13,410 nucleotides of DNA from UBA5009 sp038043185 (GCA_038043185.1 JBBTCO010000075.1:1-13410); one strand, 5' to 3'; shown: positions 6,648 through 13,410, counted from the stretch's first letter. Made by a program: numbers and translations. The notes: generated from the letters alone by a model not told the origin.

Positions 6648-7040
6648 ATGAAAAAAATTACAGTTATTCTATCTTTAGTTTTTGCTAGTTTACACACATT
6701 AGCTGCGAATCCTGGAAAATTTGAACTGAATTGCAAACCAGCTCAGCCTTGTCTATACGCAAAAAGTGGTCTTAACTATTGCGTTACTCAATTTGCGATA
6801 TCAGTTCAAGGTAATCGAGGTCTTGAAGTCATCCATCGTAGTCCCAGAAATATTACTCAGGAAATTGCACTTGTTCCTATAAAAAATCATGTCGTTGTTG
6901 GTTATTCTCCAGGCACTATATCCTTCCGTGACCAAAGTGGTGATAATTGGGGGCAAATTAAGAAGCTTTCAGGTCAATTGACTGGTAAAATAACTGTGGA
7001 TCAAGATTTTGAATTTACAGTTATTTGCAGTCTTCGATAA
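6648..7040 (+). CDS. Small exported 4-cysteine protein B
   Basis: A 130-residue unrecognised protein. The signal peptide MKKITVILSLVFASLHTLA is likely cleaved before ANPGKF. The mature part of about 111 residues has four cysteines (NCK, PCL, YCV, ICS) with spacing unlike protein A, so the two are not obvious paralogues. Strand-like alternation (ITVDQDFEFTVIC) suggests a beta-rich fold. The start is fixed by GGAG (6639-6642), 5 bases upstream. It shares with gene A an upstream dyad, a signal peptide, four cysteines and the 13-base string after the stop, so joint regulation and a related extracytoplasmic role are reasonable inferences. No enzyme motif is visible. Confidence 0.75.
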   Translation: MKKITVILSLVFASLHTLAANPGKFELNCKPAQPCLYAKSGLNYCVTQFAISVQGNRGLEVIHRSPRNITQEIALVPIKNHVVVGYSPGTISFRDQSGDNWGQIKKLSGQLTGKITVDQDFEFTVICSLR

Positions 7041-7052
7041 TGCACCTAAAGT

Positions 7053-7065
7053 CTTAAGGCGCGGT
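7053..7065 (+). repeat. 13-base direct repeat, copy 2 (after protein B gene)
   Basis: CTTAAGGCGCGGT, identical to 6471-6483 and starting 13 bases after the stop of gene B. In this copy most of it forms the left arm of the terminator-like hairpin at 7055-7091. Confidence 0.7.
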
Positions 7066-7100
7066 CTGTCATCAGCCAAGTCCGCGCTTTACAGTCTTTA
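7055..7100 (+). terminator. Terminator-like hairpin after protein B gene
   Basis: TAAGGCGCGG (7055-7064) pairs with CCGCGCTTTA (7082-7091), ten pairs with one G-U, around a 17-base loop. The trailing sequence (ACAGTCTTTATCTC) is only moderately T-rich. It separates gene B from gcvP, whose promoter must then lie in the remaining bases to about 7140. A direct repeat TTTGTGCT/TTTGTGCT (around 7113-7132) lies there. Confidence 0.5.
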
Positions 7101-7149
7101 TCTCACCTCTGGTTTGTGCTAGTTTTTGTGCTTTAAAATCGAGGACCTG

Positions 7150-10041
7150 ATGAGCACAAATTTTTCGCCTACTTTTGCGTCTTTAAATCCAAAAAATGAA
7201 TTTATTCAGCGCCACATTGGCGCATCCACCGACGAACAAATGTCGATGCTAAAAACTTTGGGCTTTTCTTCGCTCGAAGAAATGGCTCAACAAGTTGTTC
7301 CGAAAAATATTTTGCAAAAAAAAGCTACAGATTTTGGTGACGGTATTTCTGAATACGAGTTGCTTCGTCACCTCAAAAAAATGATGAGCCAAAATAAAAT
7401 TTACAAATCTTTGATTGGTTTGGGTTACTACGACACGATTACTCCGACTGTAATTCAAAGAAATATTTTAGAAAATCCTGTTTGGTACACAGCCTACACT
7501 CCTTATCAGGCCGAGATCGCCCAAGGTCGCCTGGAAGCTTTGCTAAATTTTCAAACCATGGTTAAAGATCTTACCGGTATGGAAATCTCGAATGCTTCTT
7601 TGCTTGATGAAGGCACCGCTGCGGCCGAAGCCATGGTGATGGCTCATTCCCTGAATAAGAAAGGTCAGGCAAATGCTTTCGTAGTGTCGCCGAATTTACA
7701 TCCGCAAACTTTGGAGGTTTTAAAAACACGCAGCGAGCCCCTGGATTTCGAAATGCTGGTGCAAGATCCGCTGAAGTTTGATTTTTCTAAAAAAGAAGTT
7801 TTCGCAGTGATCGTGCAATATCCAGACACCGAAGGCCGCATCGAAAATTTTCAAGAGATGAGTGACCGCGCTCACGCCACTGGAGCTTGTGTTATCGCCG
7901 CCAGCGATCTTCTAGCTTTGACTTTGCTGACACCTCCAGGCGAATGGGGCGCCGACATCGTCGTGGGAAATTCACAGCGCTTTGGTGTTCCATTGGGATA
8001 TGGCGGACCTCACGCTGCTTTTTTGGCAACGAAGGACTCTCACAAACGTCTGATGCCGGGTCGAATTGTCGGCGTCAGCATTGATACGCAGGGTGAACCT
8101 GCTCTGCGCTTGGCATTGCAAACGCGCGAACAACATATCCGTCGTGAAAAGGCCACTTCAAATATTTGCACAGCTCAGGTTTTGTTGGCGAACATGGCTA
8201 GCATGTATGCCGTTTATCACGGACCGAAAGGTTTGAAAAAAATTGCCCAAAGAGTTCATCGTCTGACTGCCATTACGGCTCTTGGTTTAAAAAAGCTGGG
8301 TCACACAATTAATCAGGAAACTTATTTTGATACCTTAAGCGTCAGTACGGACAAAATAGCAGCCATTATTTCTGCGGCTGATCGCCTGCAAATGAACTTT
8401 CGCAAATTTAATAATAAAGTGATCACATTGTCGTTGGATGAAACCTGTTCAATGGAAACGGTTGATGCGATTTTCACCGCCTTTAATTCTGGCGTTGCCG
8501 CGAATTTCACTGCGGCGGATTTAGAAAATGAAGTTAAGCCTCAATGGCCAGAAAATTTTATTAGGAAATCAACTTACTTAACTCACCCTGTTTTCAATTC
8601 CCACCACAGCGAGACCGAACTCTTACGTTACATTCATATGTTGCAAAACAAAGATGTGACTTTGACTCATTCAATGATTCCGCTTGGCTCTTGCACCATG
8701 AAATTAAATGCAACCACCGAACTGGTACCCGTTTCTTGGCCCGAAATCAGTAAACTTCATCCCATGGCACCGGTTTCACAAACCCAAGGAATGCTTGAAC
8801 TGATCAAAGATCTGGAAAATAAATTAACCAAAATCACTGGCTTTGCGTCCATTTCATTGCAACCCAATGCCGGTTCCCAAGGGGAATACGCCGGACTTTT
8901 GGTGATTCGCAAATATCATCATTCTCGTGGGCAAACTCAACGAACAGTTTGTCTGATTCCAAGTTCAGCTCATGGAACCAATCCTGCTTCCGCAGTGATG
9001 GCAGGAATGCAAGTGGTGATTGTTAATTGTGATGATCAAGGAAATATCGACATCGCTGATCTGAAACAAAAAGCGGAAACTCATAAAGAAAAATTAGCGG
9101 CCTTGATGGTGACCTATCCATCGACTCATGGAGTGTTCGAAGAAGGTATTACCGATATTTGTAAAATCATTCATGACAATGGCGGCCAGGTTTACATGGA
9201 CGGAGCCAATATGAATGCCTTGGTTGGACTTTGTTCCCCTGGGGAATTTGGTCCAGACGTTTCCCACATGAATTTACACAAAACTTTTGCAATTCCCCAT
9301 GGTGGAGGCGGTCCCGGCATCGGCCCCATCGGTGTTCGTGAACATTTAAAAAACTTTCTGCCCCGATTGTCGCTGATTCCGGAAAGTGGTCCTAGTCAAG
9401 GGATCACTTCCACCACTTCAGCCCCTTGGGGAAGTGCCAGCATTTTACCGATTTCTTGGACCTATATCACTTTGATGGGCACCGAAGGTTTAAGGCAAGC
9501 GACTTTGGTGAGTATTTTAAACGCTAATTACGTTGCCAAAAAATTGGAAAAATATTTCCCGATTCTTTACAAAGGCAAAGAAGGTTTAGTCGCCCACGAA
9601 TGCATTTTGGATTTGCGTCCAATAAAAAAGACTTCCGGAGTGGATGTCAGTGACGTCGCTAAACGTTTGATCGATTATGGTTTTCACGCTCCGACAATGA
9701 GTTGGCCCGTGGTGGGCACTCTGATGGTTGAGCCAACCGAAAGTGAATCTAAAGAAGAATTGGATCGTTTTGTTGATTCGATGATTTCTATTCGCCAAGA
9801 AATTCAAGACATCGAAAATAAAAAAATAAATGCAGAGAACAATCCACTGAAAAACTCACCCCACACTGCGGGTATGCTTCTTAAAAGCACTTGGGATCAT
9901 CCTTATACCCGTGAACAAGCTGCCTTTCCTTTGCCTTGGGTAAAGAAAAATAAAATTTTTCCAGCGGTTGGACGCGTGGATAACGTTTATGGCGATCGCA
10001 ATTTAGTTTGTGCTTGTCCTAGCACGGATAGCTACAAGTGA
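7150..10041 (+). CDS. gcvP: Glycine dehydrogenase (decarboxylating), P-protein
   Basis: PLP-dependent P-protein of the glycine cleavage system: it decarboxylates glycine and passes the aminomethyl group to the lipoyl arm of GcvH. At 963 residues it is the full-length single-chain form (E. coli 957), not the split alpha/beta form. The N-terminal half has FIQRHIG near residue 20 and LIGLGYYDTITPTVIQRN; the C-terminal half has the PLP lysine in NLHKTFAIPHGGGGPGIGP, K711 by my count. The end NLVCACPSTDSYK is typical. I start at the ATG at 7150, with GAGGA (7141-7145) just upstream; a GTG at 7126 in frame would place this site in the gene. A glycosyltransferase gene follows 10 bases after the stop, so an operon is likely. 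gcvT lies about 3.2 kb on; gcvH is not in the window. Confidence 0.98.
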   Translation: MSTNFSPTFASLNPKNEFIQRHIGASTDEQMSMLKTLGFSSLEEMAQQVVPKNILQKKATDFGDGISEYELLRHLKKMMSQNKIYKSLIGLGYYDTITPTVIQRNILENPVWYTAYTPYQAEIAQGRLEALLNFQTMVKDLTGMEISNASLLDEGTAAAEAMVMAHSLNKKGQANAFVVSPNLHPQTLEVLKTRSEPLDFEMLVQDPLKFDFSKKEVFAVIVQYPDTEGRIENFQEMSDRAHATGACVIAASDLLALTLLTPPGEWGADIVVGNSQRFGVPLGYGGPHAAFLATKDSHKRLMPGRIVGVSIDTQGEPALRLALQTREQHIRREKATSNICTAQVLLANMASMYAVYHGPKGLKKIAQRVHRLTAITALGLKKLGHTINQETYFDTLSVSTDKIAAIISAADRLQMNFRKFNNKVITLSLDETCSMETVDAIFTAFNSGVAANFTAADLENEVKPQWPENFIRKSTYLTHPVFNSHHSETELLRYIHMLQNKDVTLTHSMIPLGSCTMKLNATTELVPVSWPEISKLHPMAPVSQTQGMLELIKDLENKLTKITGFASISLQPNAGSQGEYAGLLVIRKYHHSRGQTQRTVCLIPSSAHGTNPASAVMAGMQVVIVNCDDQGNIDIADLKQKAETHKEKLAALMVTYPSTHGVFEEGITDICKIIHDNGGQVYMDGANMNALVGLCSPGEFGPDVSHMNLHKTFAIPHGGGGPGIGPIGVREHLKNFLPRLSLIPESGPSQGITSTTSAPWGSASILPISWTYITLMGTEGLRQATLVSILNANYVAKKLEKYFPILYKGKEGLVAHECILDLRPIKKTSGVDVSDVAKRLIDYGFHAPTMSWPVVGTLMVEPTESESKEELDRFVDSMISIRQEIQDIENKKINAENNPLKNSPHTAGMLLKSTWDHPYTREQAAFPLPWVKKNKIFPAVGRVDNVYGDRNLVCACPSTDSYK

Positions 10042-10051
10042 AAATTAAGTG

Positions 10052-10360
10052 ATGTCACCAAAAACGAATTCTGAATCTGCCATTTTTATTCGACTAGATA
10101 AAATTGGCGATTTGATTTCAACATTNNNNNNNNNNNNNNNNNNNNNNNNNNNNNNNNNNNNNNNNNNNNNNNNNNNNNNNNNNNNNNNNNNNNNNNNNNN
10201 NNNNNNNNNNNNNNNNNNNNNNNNNGTTTACAGCCAAGTCCTTGCCCAAAAATCGGCGCGCTGGAGAGCCCGCGGCCAGCAAGTAAAAATTCTTGAGCCT
10301 GTTGATCAAATCAGCGTAACCCAAGTTAAGTCAGCCTTACTGAGCTCTTCCCCTTCATGA
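10052..10360 (+). CDS. GT9-type (heptosyltransferase-like) glycosyltransferase, broken by assembly gap
   Basis: The first 25 codons read MSPKTNSESAIFIRLDKIGDLIST, the standard opening of glycosyltransferase family 9 (ADP-heptose:LPS heptosyltransferases), where IRLDKIGDL begins the first Rossmann strand. After 100 N the same frame resumes with about 44 codons ending in KILEPVDQISVTQVKSALL, which fits a GT9 C-terminus. GT9 proteins are about 320-360 residues, so several hundred bases are probably missing and the frame agreement across the gap means nothing. A GTG three bases earlier could also start it. It overlaps the next gene by ATGA. Role inferred: LPS core assembly at the inner membrane. 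Confidence 0.7.
   Translation: MSPKTNSESAIFIRLDKIGDLISTXXXXXXXXXXXXXXXXXXXXXXXXXXXXXXXXXXVYSQVLAQKSARWRARGQQVKILEPVDQISVTQVKSALLSSSPS
10126..10225. other. Assembly gap (100 N)
   Basis: Exactly 100 unknown bases, the usual placeholder for a scaffold gap of unknown length. It falls inside the glycosyltransferase gene. Distances measured across it, including the gcvP to gcvT distance, are minimum-type estimates only. Confidence 0.98.
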
Positions 10361-11436
10361 TGACACCAGGTCAGCCTTTTGAAATTCCAGATTTTTTAAG
10401 TCAAGCCATTGAGGCCCGACTGAAAGAGCTCGGTGCAAGTTTAAATGATTCCCAATTTTTGGCTACGCAAATAAAAAAACTTTCTGATTTCTATATTGCA
10501 AATCCAAAAGCCGAAACCCCCGATTGGGCCGAGATTCCCTCTCTGGTTTATTATTTTCCACTCAATTATTTACGAAATCTTAAGATCTTTCAAGAAGCCA
10601 ACCGATTGGGTTTTTTACATGAACTAGATACAGCCATCGAGTTCGGCGCTGGTCTTGGTCCCTCGTCTTGGGCTTTGAAAAGCGTAGAAGCGCTAAAAAA
10701 TACAGAAAAAAAATTCGACAACTATTTTTGGATCGAGAAATTAACAAAGGCACAAGTTTATGCGCAACTTTTTGAAAAAAATTTCCAAGAAAAATTAAGC
10801 TTTCATGCCAACGTCGATGAAAATATTTTAAACAAACTTAATATTAAAAAAACTCTGGCGGTATTTTCTTATTCTTTGACCGAACTCAGTCACCTTCCAG
10901 ATTGGGCCGAAAAACTTGAGGCCTTAATTATTTTGGAACCTTCGACTCAAGAAGATGGGCGACGCTTGCAAGAACTTCGCACACAACTGATTCAAAAAGG
11001 ATTTTCGATTTGGGGTCCGTGTGTGCACGAACAAGCCTGTCCATTGTTAACTCATTCAAAAAAAGATTGGTGTCATGATCGTTTGCTTTTACGACGTCCG
11101 CTTTGGCTTGAAAAAATTGAAAATCATTTAGCCTGGGAAAATAAATCGCTGACCCTAAGTTATTTAATTGCAAGAAAAACGGCGCCCCCCTGGAAAGGCC
11201 AAAAGCTGCAAAACAAAGCTCGAGTGATCGGAGATACTCTTTACGAAAAGGGAAAAACTCGTCAGCTTATTTGCAAAGACCAAGATCGCTTGTTTTTTTC
11301 CTGGCTGCAAAAATCTTCGATCGCTCCCCATTTGGCTCGAGGAAGCCTAGTCAGCTGGACTGATCATGAGCTCAAATCCAATGAAGTAAGACCTCGCGGT
11401 GAAATGAAATATATCCAGACCCCAGAGGAAAATTAG
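10357..11436 (+). CDS. Rsm22/METTL17-like ribosome-assembly protein with Fe-S cysteines
   Basis: A 359-residue member of the Rsm22 family (PF09243-type), related to mitochondrial small-subunit assembly factors. A class I methyltransferase motif I is seen at about residues 89-99 (AIEFGAGLGPS). Four cysteines stand where the family places its 4Fe-4S ligands: C222 and C228 (PCVHEQACP), C239 (DWCHD) and C306 (QLIC). LSYLIARK and RVIGDTLYEKGKTRQLIC are also family-like. Starts ATG at 10357 or 10360; no Shine-Dalgarno is seen, and overlap with the preceding stop (ATGA) suggests translational coupling. The human homologue METTL17 binds 4Fe-4S and is needed for mitoribosome assembly; whether the bacterial members methylate anything is unsettled. 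The gene closes the gcvP operon. Confidence 0.85.
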   Translation: MMTPGQPFEIPDFLSQAIEARLKELGASLNDSQFLATQIKKLSDFYIANPKAETPDWAEIPSLVYYFPLNYLRNLKIFQEANRLGFLHELDTAIEFGAGLGPSSWALKSVEALKNTEKKFDNYFWIEKLTKAQVYAQLFEKNFQEKLSFHANVDENILNKLNIKKTLAVFSYSLTELSHLPDWAEKLEALIILEPSTQEDGRRLQELRTQLIQKGFSIWGPCVHEQACPLLTHSKKDWCHDRLLLRRPLWLEKIENHLAWENKSLTLSYLIARKTAPPWKGQKLQNKARVIGDTLYEKGKTRQLICKDQDRLFFSWLQKSSIAPHLARGSLVSWTDHELKSNEVRPRGEMKYIQTPEEN

Positions 11437-11469
11437 ACCTCCTGACGCCAGGCAAAAAAACGCAATTTC

Positions 11470-11507
11470 ACAGATATTGTCTGTTTAACTAGCAAAATTT
11501 TTGCTAG
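11470..11507. promoter_or_regulatory. Two palindromes upstream of the M14 peptidase gene
   Basis: ACAGA-N5-TCTGT (11470-11484) is followed by CTAGCAAAA-T-TTTTGCTAG (11489-11507), an inverted repeat with 9-base arms. The second has no T-run after it and is AT-rich, so it is a weak terminator for the upstream operon. It lies 39-57 bases before the peptidase start and could be an operator. I cannot assign a clear -35/-10 pair. Confidence 0.4.
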
Positions 11508-11545
11508 CGTTACTTAGGGGTTCTTAAATCGAGGGGGTTAACTCA

Positions 11546-12664
11546 ATGAATAGATTCATATTCAATTTTATTGCAATTATTTTAACTGGTTCAACGTTCT
11601 TTGCTTCTCTTCACTCTCTAGCGGCCAATACCAATCTTGTCCAAGAAGGCTATTTTGTTTCTAACCGCAGCTTTCAAAAACAAATTTCACAAATTCCAGG
11701 ACTCACGATTGACCATGTGAGCAATCGTGGTTTTGAAGTTTGGGGACCAAGAGGATTAGGCCAGTGGCTACAAAGAAATAGTATTCCTTCGGCTCAACTG
11801 AGGGGTGTCCATTTAAAAGGCGCTAGCGACTATCCATCTCCGGAAGAAATCAGTCGAGAATTAGCAGGAATTGCTCAAACAAATCCCCAGCTGACAAAAT
11901 TGTTTAGTATTGGAAAATCGGTAAAAGGCCGAGATCTTCTAGTCATGAAAATCGCTGCGAATGTCACTCGGAATGACAACAGACCCGAATTTAAATTTAT
12001 TGCGAATATGCACGGTGATGAAATTGTTGGCCGCGAGCTTATGGTTCTTTTAATCAAAGATCTTGTTTCAAATTACGGCAAAGATCCTTTTATTACTAAG
12101 TTATTAGATACAACTCAAATTTACATTATGCCTTCAATGAATCCCGACGGAGCTGCGGCGGGGACTCGGGGAAATGCAAATTCTGTGGATTTAAATCGGA
12201 ACTTTCCCGATTTTTCAACGAGCGATAATCAAGATCGCCCTGATGGCCGAGCCGTGGAAACTCAAGCGGTGATGAACTGGCAAGCGACAAGGAAATTTGT
12301 TTTATCAGCGAATTTCCATGGTGGCGCCGAAGTGGTCAATTATCTTTGGGACACGAGTGGCACAAAACATCCCAAAGTGCAGTGGCTACAAGCCTTGGCG
12401 CTTAACTATGCGAAACTGGCTCCTTACATCTTTGCTTCGACAACATTTAAAAATGGAATCACCAATGGTTATGATTGGTATGAAGTGAATGGCGGAATGC
12501 AAGATTGGTCAACTTATTACAGAAACGATATTCAATTTACAATTGAGTTATCTGATGAAAAATGGCCCAACTATTCGACTGTCGAGTATTATTATAAACA
12601 AAATCGCAATGCTTTATTATATCTTATGTCTCAAACTCAAACTGTTGCTCAATTTTTTAGATAA
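11546..12664 (+). CDS. Secreted M14 metallocarboxypeptidase, D/M/N-like
   Basis: A zinc carboxypeptidase of family M14, subfamily B style, which in known members removes C-terminal Lys or Arg. The signal peptide (MNRFIFNFIAIILTGSTFFA, cut near LHSLA/ANT) sends it out of the cytoplasm. After a pro-region-like segment (to about residue 90) the catalytic domain shows H156 and E159 in MHGDEIVGREL, PSMNPDG, N217-R218 in DLNRNFPD, H258 in SANFHGGAEVVN, the NGITNGYDWYEVNGGMQDW block, and catalytic E334 in FTIELSDEKWP. At 372 residues it ends soon after the catalytic domain, without the transthyretin-like C-terminal domain common in eukaryotic relatives. GAGGGGG (11531-11537) precedes the ATG by 8 bases. 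Its last 8 bases overlap the convergent trmK-like gene. In a predator it could help digest prey protein, which is inference. Confidence 0.95.
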   Translation: MNRFIFNFIAIILTGSTFFASLHSLAANTNLVQEGYFVSNRSFQKQISQIPGLTIDHVSNRGFEVWGPRGLGQWLQRNSIPSAQLRGVHLKGASDYPSPEEISRELAGIAQTNPQLTKLFSIGKSVKGRDLLVMKIAANVTRNDNRPEFKFIANMHGDEIVGRELMVLLIKDLVSNYGKDPFITKLLDTTQIYIMPSMNPDGAAAGTRGNANSVDLNRNFPDFSTSDNQDRPDGRAVETQAVMNWQATRKFVLSANFHGGAEVVNYLWDTSGTKHPKVQWLQALALNYAKLAPYIFASTTFKNGITNGYDWYEVNGGMQDWSTYYRNDIQFTIELSDEKWPNYSTVEYYYKQNRNALLYLMSQTQTVAQFFR

Positions 12665-12682
12665 AACTTTTTTTATCTAAAA
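12655..12682. other. AT-rich 12-base inverted repeat at convergent gene ends
   Basis: TTTTAGATAAAA (12655-12666) and TTTTATCTAAAA (12671-12682) are perfect complements with a 4-base loop. They cover both stop codons (12657-12659 on minus, 12662-12664 on plus). The arms are too AT-rich, and the right flank too poor in T, for a confident terminator. Confidence 0.4.
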
Positions 12683-13154
12683 TAAAAATTGTTCTCAATC
12701 GACCTCTTTCACGGAGGTCGATTTGTTTTTGCAGCTGATATTTTTGTAATGAGGGAATTACATTCTTTAAAAACCACCCTTCATCTTTATGAGGACCCAG
12801 GATTAACCGCTGCGCTTGCAAAAGCCCGGCAGCTTCCCAAGCGTTCAAAAAGATTTCTATTTTCTGTGCCCCTACTCCAAGTACACAAACGCTGCCCTCT
12901 AAAGAGTGTTGTATATTTTCCGCAGGTAACAAATGGTATGAAGCCAAGGACATGAGCGCAGTTCTTTTTCGCTCAATCTTGGCACTTAAGCTCGACATAA
13001 TTTCAGGCACTTGGTCGACAAAGTGAACTTCGGGAAAATTCTTGCTCATTAGCGCGTGAATTCCTAATAAGCCATGATCACAGCAGATGTCCCAAAGTGG
13101 GTATCCCGGAAGAGAGTTCTCGAGAGCTGTTGCCAGTCGTAAGGATAATTTCAT
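12657..13154 (-). CDS. TrmK-like SAM-dependent tRNA methyltransferase
   Basis: A 165-residue class I methyltransferase that most resembles TrmK, which methylates N1 of adenine 22 in tRNA. The SAM-binding motif is DICCDHGLLGIHAL (near residue 22), comparable with DIGSDHAYLP of TrmK; a later GVGAQKIEIFL matches its GMGG-type motif, and LILGPHKDEGW its LILQP-type motif. It is short for TrmK (about 230 residues in Bacillus), lacking a C-terminal coiled-coil extension. I choose the ATG at 13154; an in-frame TTG at 13169 lies inside a strong hairpin and has no ribosome site. It is divergent from gcvT and convergent with the peptidase gene (8-base overlap). A general rRNA/tRNA methyltransferase role is the fallback. 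Confidence 0.7.
   Translation of the reverse strand: MKLSLRLATALENSLPGYPLWDICCDHGLLGIHALMSKNFPEVHFVDQVPEIMSSLSAKIERKRTALMSLASYHLLPAENIQHSLEGSVCVLGVGAQKIEIFLNAWEAAGLLQAQRLILGPHKDEGWFLKNVIPSLQKYQLQKQIDLRERGRLRTIFILDKKSFI
12697..12730 (+). terminator. Intrinsic terminator of the M14 gene, inside trmK coding sequence
   Basis: AATCGACCTC (12697-12706) pairs perfectly with GAGGTCGATT (12714-12723) around a 7-base loop, followed by TTTGTTTTT. It stands 33 bases past the peptidase stop and is the best plus-strand terminator there. On the minus strand the same bases encode IDLRERGRL near the end of the TrmK-like protein. Confidence 0.75.
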
Positions 13155-13162
13155 ATCAGATA

Positions 13163-13181
13163 TGTCCAATGAAATTGGACA
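13163..13181. promoter_or_regulatory. Hairpin/dyad between trmK-like gene and gcvT
   Basis: TGTCCAAT-GAA-ATTGGACA is a perfect inverted repeat (8-base arms, 3-base loop). In the minus-strand mRNA it ends 8 bases before the trmK ATG and holds the only weak Shine-Dalgarno-like bases (TTGGA), so it could hide the ribosome site. It could equally be an operator serving both divergent genes. A TTGACT (13191-13196) just beyond could be the gcvT -35; no convincing -10 was found at standard spacing. Confidence 0.45.
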
Positions 13182-13246
13182 AAATGCAATTTGACTTTAG
13201 CGTCCCAATTTTCGATTGTAAGACACTTCTAATAAGGGAGAATTTT

Positions 13247-13410
13247 GTGGCTCAGAAAACAGTTCTTTGTGCTGAACATGAAAAATCGGGCGCCAAGATG
13301 GTTGAGTTTGCCGGATGGTACATGCCTATCCAATACATTGGTCTTCGTGAAGAACATGATAACGTTCGAAAAAATGTCGGTCTTTTTGATGTTTCCCATA
13401 TGGGTGAAAT
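13247..13410 (+). CDS. gcvT: Aminomethyltransferase, glycine cleavage T-protein (3' partial)
   Basis: T-protein of the glycine cleavage system, which releases ammonia from the aminomethyl-lipoyl H-protein and makes 5,10-methylene-THF. The window holds only 54 codons: MAQKTVLCAEHEKSGAKMVE, then FAGWYMPIQYIGLREEHDNV and LFDVSHMGE, the hallmark N-terminal GcvT motifs. The start is GTG, fixed by AAGGGAG (13234-13240) 6 bases upstream. It is divergent from the trmK-like gene, with about 90 bases between starts. gcvH would be expected downstream. Confidence 0.95.
   Translation, partial: MAQKTVLCAEHEKSGAKMVEFAGWYMPIQYIGLREEHDNVRKNVGLFDVSHMGE

Noticed and set aside
7041..7149. Glycine riboswitch before gcvP
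   Set aside because: The interval is about 110 bases, is partly filled by a terminator-like hairpin, and shows none of the conserved purine-rich core I would expect. The gcvT leader (about 75 bases) is too short as well.
12689..12955. 88-codon plus-strand reading frame
   Set aside because: It lies wholly antisense to the TrmK-like gene, whose methyltransferase motifs are clear, and it starts inside the terminator region.
1..13410. Mobile element, CRISPR array, toxin-antitoxin pair or RiPP cluster
   Set aside because: No transposase or integrase, no spaced repeat array, no paired small toxin/antitoxin frames and no precursor peptide were seen, despite the presence of TldD/TldE.

Overview
The window reads as chromosome of an AT-leaning (by eye near 40% GC), Gram-negative, motile, predator-like bacterium, most likely a Bdellovibrio/Pseudobdellovibrio relative (Bdellovibrionota). 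This is an inference from gene style: a methyl-accepting chemotaxis protein, many Sec-exported small proteins, a lysine-tailed basic protein, a fused full-length GcvP, and a TldD/TldE pair. No rRNA, tRNA, insertion sequence, CRISPR array or phage gene was seen. A run of exactly 100 N at 10126-10225 is an assembly gap of unknown true length. It cuts a glycosyltransferase gene, so that join is not real sequence.

Layout. 1-1257: 3' part of a Cache-type chemotaxis receptor, ending at a terminator shared with a small exported 4-cysteine protein on the minus strand (1315-1671). 1821-4585: tldD and tldE/pmbA-like genes, translationally coupled by an ATGA overlap and preceded by two back-to-back palindromes. 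4655-5074: a very basic coiled-coil protein with a histone-H1-like tail, convergent with a LysR regulator (5063-5923, minus). 6022-7040: two small exported 4-cysteine proteins, the first divergent from lysR. 7150-11436: gcvP, a GT9 glycosyltransferase broken by the gap, and an Rsm22/METTL17-like protein, closely packed as an apparent operon. 11546-12664: a secreted M14 metallocarboxypeptidase. 12657-13154 (minus): a TrmK-like methyltransferase. 13247-end: the start of gcvT, divergent from trmK.

How the parts fit. GcvP and GcvT are two of the glycine cleavage proteins, here separated by about 3.2 kb of unrelated genes; gcvH is not in the window. TldD/TldE form a cytosolic protease of the microcin-maturation family. 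The M14 enzyme and the three 4-Cys proteins are exported, and the M14 enzyme should trim C-terminal basic residues outside the cytoplasm.

The most interesting signal is around lysR. The same dyad, TATAYC-N4-GRTATA, stands in the lysR/6022 divergent region and again upstream of the second small exported gene (6648). The same 13-base string, CTTAAGGCGCGGT, follows each of these two genes 11-12 bases after the stop. This suggests two cassettes with matching control elements under one LysR regulator. The case for a wholly new system is modest; this lysR-exported-protein module is the best candidate.
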